Source: Armatimonadota bacterium (lineage in GTDB: Bacteria; Sysuimicrobiota; Sysuimicrobiia; Sysuimicrobiales; VGFF01). Taken from it: a stretch of DNA of 12,123 bases. Made by a program: the position numbers and the translations under genes. Location: positions 1-12,123 of the forward strand of contig VGFF01000065.1 of the NCBI GenBank assembly GCA_016868955.1, in the 5' to 3' direction. Each line of letters begins with the position of its first letter. Positions within the stretch are counted from its first letter, which is position 1. Positions 1 through 5,646 of this stretch are shown one piece after another. The notes under the pieces were generated by a model. That model did not search any database. It was not told where the DNA came from and worked only from the letters and a program-made list of their open reading frames with translations.

Positions 1-766
1 GGAAGAGCTGCGCCGCATGCGCCGCGACATGCAGATCATCTTCCAGGATCCGTATTCGTCGCTGAACCCGCGCATGACCGTCGGCGACATCATCGGCGAG
101 CCGTTGGAGATCCATAAACTGGCGCGTGGCCGCGATAAGGTCCGCCGCGTCCAAGAGCTGCTGGAGATCGTCGGCTTGTCGCCGTACCACGTCAACCGCT
201 ACCCGCACGAGTTCTCCGGCGGCCAGCGCCAGCGCATCGGCATCGCGCGCGCGCTTGCCGTGAACCCGAAGCTGATCATTTGCGACGAGCCGGTCTCGGC
301 GCTCGACGTGTCGATCCAAGCGCAGGTCATCAACCTACTCGAGGAGCTGCAGCGCGAGTTCAAGCTCACGTACCTGTTCATCGCGCACGACCTGTCGGTC
401 GTGAAGCACATCTCCGACCGGATCGCCGTCATGTACCTCGGCAAGATCGTCGAACTGGCGCCGGCCGACCAGCTCTTCGAGAACCCGCAGCACCCTTACA
501 CGGAGGCGCTGCTGTCCGCCGTGCCGATTCCCGACCCCGAGGTGCGGCGCGAGCGCATCATCTTGCCGGGCGACGTGCCCAGCCCCGTCAACCCGCCGTC
601 GGGATGCCGGTTCCACACGCGCTGCAACTACGCGCAGCCGTCGTGCAAGACGAATGATCCCGGGTTCGCGCAGGTGCTCAACGAGCACTGGCTGGCTTGC
701 CCTGTGCAGCCGTTCAAGAGCCAGCGCAGCGGCGCCGCGGTGCTCAAGCCCACCTCCACGGCCTAG
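1..766 (+). CDS. Oligopeptide/dipeptide ABC transporter ATP-binding protein, OppF/DppF type (5' truncated by window)
   Basis: This is the cytoplasmic ATPase subunit of a peptide (or related solute) importer of the Opp/Dpp family. The reading frame is open from base 2, so the real start and the Walker A region lie upstream. The ATG at 17 sits directly before the Q-loop and cannot be the true start. Counting that Met as residue 1, the visible motifs are Q-loop FQDP (9-12, followed by the family hallmark YSSLNPRMTV), signature FSGGQRQR (66-73), Walker B LIICDEP (86-92), D-loop SALDVS (94-99) and H-switch His124 in IAHDLSVV. The C-terminal tail has the oligo_HPY domain: ENPQHPYTEALLSAVP, then GCRFHTRC and two further cysteines before the end. 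Stop TAG is at 764-766. The companion OppD, permease and binding-protein genes are presumably upstream, outside the window. OppF rather than OppD is inferred from the LNPRMTVGDIIGEPL segment. The family call is certain; the substrate is unknown. Confidence 0.95.
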   Translation, partial: EELRRMRRDMQIIFQDPYSSLNPRMTVGDIIGEPLEIHKLARGRDKVRRVQELLEIVGLSPYHVNRYPHEFSGGQRQRIGIARALAVNPKLIICDEPVSALDVSIQAQVINLLEELQREFKLTYLFIAHDLSVVKHISDRIAVMYLGKIVELAPADQLFENPQHPYTEALLSAVPIPDPEVRRERIILPGDVPSPVNPPSGCRFHTRCNYAQPSCKTNDPGFAQVLNEHWLACPVQPFKSQRSGAAVLKPTSTA

Positions 767-817
767 ACGTTTTCGTCGCGTCCGAATCGAAGACGCCACG
801 ACGAACGAACAGAATGT

Positions 818-861
818 AGAAGAGACGGCGCCGGTTGGTCGGCGCCGTCTCTTCTTTCTTT
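818..861 (+). terminator. Strong intrinsic terminator after the oppF-type gene
   Basis: A perfect 15-bp inverted repeat (818-832 with 841-855, AGAAGAGACGGCGCC) encloses an 8-base loop. The 3' arm runs into a T-rich tract (852-861). It lies about 50 bases after the transporter stop and 79 bases before the end of the convergent glycosyltransferase gene, so it most likely ends the rightward transcript. On the minus strand the arm is followed only by a weak pyrimidine tract, so a bidirectional role is possible but less clear. Confidence 0.9.
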
Positions 862-939
862 GGCGGCGCGGCCAGTATCCGCGACAATGCACGTCGCGCC
901 CGCATGGCGCCGATCCGGGCGCGTCGCTGTAGCGCGCGG

Positions 940-2382
940 TTACGGTCGATGGAGCTCAGCCGCGCGCAGCCCTTCGCAACGGATGAACGCGAACGTCCGA
1001 ATCGGGCCGCGGGGGCTCGGGATGACGACGGGATCGAGGATTTCGTGCCGATTGCACAACAACCTCCCGGCTTGTCCCTGAAATAGCGGCGTCGCGGGAT
1101 CATAGACGATCAGCGCGGCCCGTCCCCGGTAACGCACCGGCGGAGCCCACTGGCCGAACGCGCTCTCCCGCGTGGGGCTGAGCACCACGTAGCGATCGCG
1201 CGTCGCATACGCGATCTGTCCCGCCGATTGATAGGAGCCGGTTACGAGCACCGTGGCCGCCGGATCGGGAGCGACCTGTCGAATGCGCTCCCGCACCTCC
1301 GCCCAGCCTATGGTTTCGCGGATCATGCCCGGCGCCAGAATTGGACCGACGGATAACGCGGCTAACGCGACGACCGTGAACGAGAAGCCGACGATCAGGC
1401 CGAGGCGCTTCCAGGTTTCGATTCGGTGCCCCGTCCACAGCGCCAACGCGGGAATTCCGAGAATCGCCGCCGGGAGGATGTAATGCGGCTTTCCGCGGCC
1501 GCTCGCTGCGGCCTGAAGAACGGCGACGATGGTCGGCAACGCTGCCGCCAGCAAGTACGCGCCCGGCGGCGTGCGCCGGATCGCCCCCGGGGCGGCCAAC
1601 AGGAGAACGCCGAGAACCGGGGACAGGTAGAGAAGGCTTGCCGCGACGAGCGCGGCCGCGTTGGCCACGGGGTGGATCGGCGCCATCCACAGAGCGCGGC
1701 CGTAGACGTAGCGAACCGTCGCAAATTCGTTCGCCGTCAGCCACAGGAGATTCGGCGCGAACAAGATCCCGGCGATCGCGAGCCCAACGTAGAGATGCCC
1801 GTCGCGAAGCGCGCCGCGATATCGCGCCAGGCCGAGCACCGCCATGCCGGGGATCAACAGTCCCATCGAGTACTTACACAGCAGTCCCGCCCCGAAGGTC
1901 AGGCCAGCGGTGATCCAGGAGCGACTCTGGCCATTCAAGGCCCTCCAGATCGCCCACGCCGTCAAGACCCAGAAGAACAACATCGGCGTGTCCGGCGCCG
2001 TGAGGAAGCTCGCGGTCGCGACGACCGGCAGCGCGTGCAAGAAGAGCGCGGACGCGTAGGCCGTTCGTTCATCGCCGCCGAGGCTCCGCGTGAATCCATA
2101 GACGGCGATCGCGGTGCCGGCGGCGAACAAGATCGACGGCAAGCGGATCGCCAACGCGCCGTCGCCGAACAACTGCGTCGAGGCATAGACGAGCGTGGCG
2201 ATGGCAGGTGGGTGATCGAGGTATCCCAACGACAGGTGCCGTGACCACGCCCAGTAGTACGCTTCATCGTCGAGGATCGGCACCGTCGCCGCCAGCGCGA
2301 CGCGCAACAGCGCAAAACCCGTGACGATTACGATGAGGCGCCGCGGGAACGGCGAAGGCGCGTGCGGCGGAGAGGTTGTCAA
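940..2382 (-). CDS. GT-C glycosyltransferase, ArnT/PMT (GT39/GT83-like) integral membrane protein
   Basis: The product is a polytopic membrane protein of about 480 residues that should transfer a sugar from a polyprenyl-phosphate donor to a lipid or protein acceptor on the outer face of the membrane. After a short Pro-rich N-terminus comes a first membrane span (about residues 15-35), then the acidic motif DDEAYYWAWS (38-47) and GYLDHPP (53-59). These are hallmarks of the ArnT/PMT_2 family. TAPDTP (128-133) is the second conserved loop motif, and about ten further hydrophobic segments follow. I chose the TTG start at 2382 because AGGAGA (plus-strand 2391-2396) lies 8 bases before it. A longer in-frame ATG at 2469 would add 29 residues lacking membrane character and run into the divergent deaminase gene. 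Stop TAA is at 942-940. It is transcribed away from the menaquinone genes and convergent with the transporter. Donor and acceptor cannot be read from the sequence. Confidence 0.85.
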   Translation of the reverse strand: MTTSPPHAPSPFPRRLIVIVTGFALLRVALAATVPILDDEAYYWAWSRHLSLGYLDHPPAIATLVYASTQLFGDGALAIRLPSILFAAGTAIAVYGFTRSLGGDERTAYASALFLHALPVVATASFLTAPDTPMLFFWVLTAWAIWRALNGQSRSWITAGLTFGAGLLCKYSMGLLIPGMAVLGLARYRGALRDGHLYVGLAIAGILFAPNLLWLTANEFATVRYVYGRALWMAPIHPVANAAALVAASLLYLSPVLGVLLLAAPGAIRRTPPGAYLLAAALPTIVAVLQAAASGRGKPHYILPAAILGIPALALWTGHRIETWKRLGLIVGFSFTVVALAALSVGPILAPGMIRETIGWAEVRERIRQVAPDPAATVLVTGSYQSAGQIAYATRDRYVVLSPTRESAFGQWAPPVRYRGRAALIVYDPATPLFQGQAGRLLCNRHEILDPVVIPSPRGPIRTFAFIRCEGLRAAELHRP

Positions 2383-2456
2383 GACTATTCTCTCCTGGGG
2401 AATGTCGCTATACTTTTCAACAATTCGCGATCCGGCTCGGGGGGGGGAATTGGAGC
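2383..2456. promoter_or_regulatory. Divergent intergenic region with a candidate -10 box and a G9 tract
   Basis: These 74 bases separate the divergent glycosyltransferase and deaminase genes and are clearly more AT-rich than their surroundings. On the + strand TATACT (2409-2414) is a near-consensus -10 box placed about 43 bases before the deaminase GTG. No good -35 is found at 17 bases spacing: TTGTCA at 2376-2381 is well matched but 27 bases away. A run of nine G (2439-2447) lies just before the deaminase start and may act as its ribosome binding site. The glycosyltransferase ribosome binding site (AGGAGA on the minus strand, 2396-2391) is also inside. Confidence 0.5.
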
Positions 2457-3455
2457 GTGGGTCGGCCATCCATCCAACAACTTCCGAAGGCCGAGCTCCA
2501 CTTGCACCTGGAGACTTCGCTTCGGCTCTGCCGGTTGGCCGATCGAACCGGCTGCGCCGACACCCGCGAACCGTACCTCATCAGCGATCCGAAGCTCCAC
2601 CACGGTTACGACCGCCTGCGCCGCCTTCGCTACCTCGGCCGCGCGGCGCGCGTTCCCGATAGTCTGTACACCATCGAAAACATCGCTCGCATCACCGAAG
2701 AGCTCATCGAAGAAGCCGCGACGAAGAACGTGCGCTACGTCGAGGTGCGCGTCGGCGGGCGCCGCGGGTTCACGTTGCTCGGTGTCCGCGGCATGCTCCA
2801 GGCCGTCGCGGAAGGACGGCGTCGCGGCGCGCGCTCCACCGGTGTCGCGTCCAGCACGATCCTCACGGTCGTGCGCGAGCGGGGCCCGGAAGAGGCGCTC
2901 GAGCTCGTCGAGGCCGCGGCCTCGTGCGAAGAGTGCGGCGTCGCCGGCTTGGACATCAGCGGCGACGAAGCAAACTTCCCGCCCGCGCTTTTCGCGCGCG
3001 CCTGCAACGCCGCGCGGGACGCCGGATGGGGCATCACCATCCATGCCGGCGAGTTCTCCGGCCCGGCGTCCATTTGGACGGCCATCTACCAACTGGGCGC
3101 CAATCGGATCGGTCACGGCTTTCGGGCGGTCGAAGATCCCGAGCTCGTGGACTACTTGAGCACGCACGGCATTCCCCTGGAGCTTTGCCCGACCAGCAAC
3201 CTCCGACTGGGCATCGTCCGATCGTGGCGCGAGCACCCGCTGCGCACCCTGTTCGATCACGGCGTGCACGTGACGTTGAACAGCGACGACCCGATCCTGT
3301 TGGGCGCGACGCTGAGCGATGAATTCGAGGCGGCTCAGCGCGAGCAGGGCTTTCAAGACGCCGACCTGGAGCGTATGACCGGCTATGCGGCGAACGGCGC
3401 CTTCCATCGCGATGTCGCTTTGGCCGCAGTCGGAACGCCGGCGGCGACCCCCTAA
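2457..3455 (+). CDS. Adenosine-deaminase-superfamily deaminase; candidate aminodeoxyfutalosine deaminase
   Basis: This is a zinc-dependent (beta/alpha)8 amidohydrolase of the adenosine/adenine deaminase group, about 332 residues. Numbered from the GTG at 2457, the family's metal and catalytic residues are all present: His15 and His17 in PKAELHLHLE (10-19), His196 and Glu199 in TIHAGE, His220 in RIGHG, and Asp277-Asp278 in LNSDDP. CPTSN is also conserved. The motif after the first histidines reads HLHLET, not HLDG as in classical adenosine deaminase. The usual VEVRxSP reads VEVRVGG, so the substrate pocket differs. Members of COG1816 in actinobacteria have been shown to deaminate 6-aminodeoxyfutalosine in menaquinone synthesis. 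The adjacent mqnE/A/C/D genes make that the likely role (inference). Adenosine or adenine deaminase remain alternatives. The start is chosen for the usual family length; an upstream TTG at 2376 would overlap the divergent gene's start. Confidence 0.85.
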   Translation: MGRPSIQQLPKAELHLHLETSLRLCRLADRTGCADTREPYLISDPKLHHGYDRLRRLRYLGRAARVPDSLYTIENIARITEELIEEAATKNVRYVEVRVGGRRGFTLLGVRGMLQAVAEGRRRGARSTGVASSTILTVVRERGPEEALELVEAAASCEECGVAGLDISGDEANFPPALFARACNAARDAGWGITIHAGEFSGPASIWTAIYQLGANRIGHGFRAVEDPELVDYLSTHGIPLELCPTSNLRLGIVRSWREHPLRTLFDHGVHVTLNSDDPILLGATLSDEFEAAQREQGFQDADLERMTGYAANGAFHRDVALAAVGTPAATP

Positions 3456-3487
3456 GAGTAGCGAACGGCCATCCGCGGATGAGCACC

Positions 3488-3546
3488 GTCGGTCTCGACA
3501 CCGATGACTTCTCCTAGTATTGTAACAACTGACCGACTGGTCGGTC
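3488..3546. promoter_or_regulatory. Palindromic TetR-type operator with an upstream inverted repeat
   Basis: A perfect hyphenated palindrome GACCGAC-TG-GTCGGTC lies at 3531-3546 and ends only 5 bases before the tetR start codon, a typical site for autorepression. An identical GTCGGTC half site occurs at 3488-3494. It forms part of a second, imperfect palindrome (3489-3504, TCGGT and ACCGA arms around CTCGAC). The two GTCGGTC copies are 52 bases apart, close to five helical turns. Between the two repeats lie possible -10 sequences (TAGTAT 3515-3520 or TATTGT 3518-3523) with TCGACA (3494-3499) as a weak -35. A protein bound at either repeat would cover the promoter. The palindromes are seen directly; binding by the adjacent TetR is inferred. 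Confidence 0.7.
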
Positions 3547-3551
3547 GTTAA

Positions 3552-4178
3552 GTGATCCCTTTCGTGAGACAAACGCGCCTCGCCCTGCAAAAGGATCAAA
3601 CGCGAACACGAATCCTCGTGGCTGCGCGTTCAGCATTCTCGCGCCGCGGTTACCACACAACCCTCATGGACGAAGTCGCGCGGGAGGCCGGGCTCTCGAA
3701 AGGCGCGGTCTATTTTCATTTTCCCGGCAAGGAAGACCTGTTTCTCGCGGTCGTCGAAGACGCGGGGACCAATCTGACCGAACGCGTCGTAGAGGCGATC
3801 ACGGGCGCCCAGGGCGCGGTCGTGAAGGTCCGCGCGGCGCTCGGCGCCGCCCTGGATGCGTTCAGCAAGAATCGTATGCTCACGCGCCTGCTCGTCATCG
3901 AGTGGGTGGGCCTGACGCCGTCCTTCGAAGAGAAACGCTACGCGCTGCTCGCGGGCCTGGCGGCATTGATCCGCGGATACCTCGACGAAGCGGTCTCCGA
4001 CGGCACGATCCGAGCGACCGATACCGACCTCGCCGCCCACGTATGGCTCGGCGCGATCTACGAAGTCGTGACCCGCTGGCTGCATACGGGACAGCCGGCG
4101 CGCTTGCAGGACGCTATCCCGGCGCTGACGGATCTGCTGCTCCGCTCGGTGGGCATCGAAACGGAGGAGGCCGCGTGA
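3552..4178 (+). CDS. TetR/AcrR-family transcriptional regulator
   Basis: A 208-residue dimeric DNA-binding repressor-type protein. The N-terminal HTH domain is typical of the family: TRTRILVAARSAFSRRGY (17-34), then TTLMDEVAREAGLSKGAVYFHF (36-57) containing the recognition helix, and PGKEDLF. The helical C-terminal domain (about 75-205) is the ligand/dimer region and shows no recognisable ligand signature. The GTG at 3552 has almost no Shine-Dalgarno sequence; a second in-frame GTG at 3564 is also possible. A GACCGAC/GTCGGTC palindrome directly precedes it. The 3' end overlaps the mqnP start by four bases (GTGA 4175-4178), so regulator and menaquinone genes are co-transcribed and translationally coupled. 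That arrangement suggests it controls the menaquinone genes and itself. The effector is unknown; a quinone, isoprenoid or acyl compound would be a guess. Confidence 0.93.
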   Translation: MIPFVRQTRLALQKDQTRTRILVAARSAFSRRGYHTTLMDEVAREAGLSKGAVYFHFPGKEDLFLAVVEDAGTNLTERVVEAITGAQGAVVKVRAALGAALDAFSKNRMLTRLLVIEWVGLTPSFEEKRYALLAGLAALIRGYLDEAVSDGTIRATDTDLAAHVWLGAIYEVVTRWLHTGQPARLQDAIPALTDLLLRSVGIETEEAA

Positions 4179-5035
4179 GTAAGGCGCGCGTCTTCCTGGA
4201 GATGATCAAGTTCGAGCACACGATCTTCGCGCTGCCGTTCGCCTACGTTTCCGTTCTCCTGGCCGTCGGCGTCCCGTCGGTCGCGCAGCTGCTGTGGATC
4301 ACCGTCGCGATGGCGGGCGCGCGGACGGTCGGCATGGCGGCGAATCGCCTCATCGACGAGGCGATCGACAGCCGCAACCCGCGAACGGCGGGCCGGCCGC
4401 TGCCGTCGGGCCGGCTCTCGCGCGTCGAGACGTGGGGATTCACGGTCGTCGCGGGGGCCGTCTTCCTCCTCGCGGTGCACCAGCTCTCGCCGCTGGCGCG
4501 GCAGCTATGGCCGATCGTACTCGTGCTCATGATCGCCTACCCGTACGCGAAGCGGTGGACGTGGGCGGCCCACTTCGCGCTCGGGCTGGTGTACTTCGTC
4601 GTGCCGCCCGCGGTCTGGATCGCGCTCACGAACGGATGGACCGACGCGACCCTCTCCCTGGCGATCGCCTCGGCGACCTGGGTGGCGGGCTTCGACATCC
4701 TATACGCTTCCCAGGATGTCGACGTGGACAGGCGCCAGGGGCTGCACTCGATCCCGGCGGACTTCGGCATCCCCCGCGCGCTCGCGGTCGCGCGCGCTTT
4801 GCACGTGGTCACGACGCTCGGACTCGCCGGCGCCGGCTTCGCCGCCGGCGCCGGCGTCCTGTACGCGGTTGGCGTTCTCGGTTGCGCGGCGCTGCTGTGG
4901 TTCGAGCATCACCTCGTCCACGCCGACGACCTGTCGCGGCTGGACGCGGCGTTCTTCACCGTCAATGGCTTCGTCAGCGTCGGCTTCTTCGTCTTCACGT
5001 TGGCCGACACGATCCTGCGCGGCGGGGCGCGATGA
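4175..5035 (+). CDS. mqnP: UbiA-family prenyltransferase of futalosine menaquinone pathway (MqnP)
   Basis: This integral membrane prenyltransferase is expected to attach the polyprenyl tail to 1,4-dihydroxy-6-naphthoate (or its equivalent). It has 286 residues and about eight to nine hydrophobic segments. Both Asp-rich Mg-diphosphate motifs are present: NRLIDEAID (57-65, NxxxDxxxD) followed by SRNPRTAGRPLPSG, and YASQDVDVD (177-185, YxxxDxxxD) followed by RRQGLHSIP. The GTG at 4175 overlaps the tetR stop by four bases and has GGAGGAGG (about 4163-4170) before it. A longer in-frame reading back to 3902 is only the shadow of tetR. The stop overlaps the next gene's start (ATGA 5032-5035). In Streptomyces the homologue next to UbiX- and UbiD-like genes is SCO4491. 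Without context it could be a 4-hydroxybenzoate prenyltransferase, but the gene neighbours argue strongly for menaquinone. Confidence 0.92.
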   Translation: MSKARVFLEMIKFEHTIFALPFAYVSVLLAVGVPSVAQLLWITVAMAGARTVGMAANRLIDEAIDSRNPRTAGRPLPSGRLSRVETWGFTVVAGAVFLLAVHQLSPLARQLWPIVLVLMIAYPYAKRWTWAAHFALGLVYFVVPPAVWIALTNGWTDATLSLAIASATWVAGFDILYASQDVDVDRRQGLHSIPADFGIPRALAVARALHVVTTLGLAGAGFAAGAGVLYAVGVLGCAALLWFEHHLVHADDLSRLDAAFFTVNGFVSVGFFVFTLADTILRGGAR

Positions 5036-5646
5036 CGCTGCGCCGCGTCGTCGTCGGGCTCACCGGCGCCAGCGGCGCCGCCTACGCGCTCGGCTTCCTG
5101 CGCGCGACCTGTGCCCTCGGTTGGGAAGCGAAGGTCATCGCCTCGCCTTCGGCCGTCGATGTCTTCCAGATGGAGACGGACGTTCGACTCGGTGAGACGC
5201 CGCGGCAGACCGCGGGCGCGCTGCGCGAGGCGCTGGGGCTTGCGCCCGACGATCCCCGAATCGAGGTCTATGACCATAAGAACTTCGCGGCCCCCGTCAG
5301 CAGCGGGTCGTATCGCACCGCCGGGATGATCGTCGTGCCGTGCACCGCCGGCACGCTCGGCGGCATCGCCGCCGGAACGTCGCAGAACCTGATCGAGCGC
5401 GCCGCCGAGGTGACTCTGAAAGAAGCGCGCCGCCTCGTGCTGGTGGTGCGGGAGACGCCGTTCTCGGCCGTGCAGCTGGAGAACATGCTTCGACTCGCCC
5501 GCGCGGGCGCGATCGTACTGCCCGCGAATCCGGGGTTCTATCACCGGCCGCAGCGGATCGAGGACCTGGTGGATTTCATCGTCGCGCGCGCGTTGGACGC
5601 GTTCGCGATCGATCACGAAATCGGAAAGCGTTGGGGCGAGCGATGA
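5032..5646 (+). CDS. ubiX: UbiX-family flavin prenyltransferase (prenyl-FMN synthase)
   Basis: A soluble flavoprotein of 204 residues that makes prenylated FMN, the cofactor of UbiD decarboxylases, from FMN and dimethylallyl phosphate. The motifs match the family from end to end: GLTGASG (9-15, FMN phosphate loop), SSGSYRTAGM (90-99), VPCTAGTLGGIAAGTSQNL (102-120), RAAEVTLKE (123-131), VRETPFS (139-145) and PANPGFYHRP (164-173). The length equals the usual 185-210 residues. The ATG at 5032 overlaps mqnP (ATGA), and its own stop overlaps the ubiD start in the same way, so the three proteins are translationally coupled. This fits UbiX supplying the cofactor directly to the neighbouring decarboxylase. 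Confidence 0.95.
   Translation: MTLRRVVVGLTGASGAAYALGFLRATCALGWEAKVIASPSAVDVFQMETDVRLGETPRQTAGALREALGLAPDDPRIEVYDHKNFAAPVSSGSYRTAGMIVVPCTAGTLGGIAAGTSQNLIERAAEVTLKEARRLVLVVRETPFSAVQLENMLRLARAGAIVLPANPGFYHRPQRIEDLVDFIVARALDAFAIDHEIGKRWGER

Noticed and set aside
2385..3599. 404-residue open frame on the minus strand opposite the deaminase
   Set aside because: It is the antisense mirror of a clearly conserved enzyme in high-GC DNA, has Arg/Ala/Asp-rich low-information sequence, and shows no recognisable motif.
4294..5031. In-frame extension upstream of ubiX that would give a 450-residue fusion protein
   Set aside because: The added sequence is the out-of-frame reading of mqnP and is Arg/Gly-rich. 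ATG 5032 gives the normal UbiX length and a typical ATGA overlap.
5340..5642. In-frame extension upstream of the ubiD-like gene
   Set aside because: Lies wholly in ubiX out of frame; the conserved UbiD N-terminus begins right at ATG 5643.
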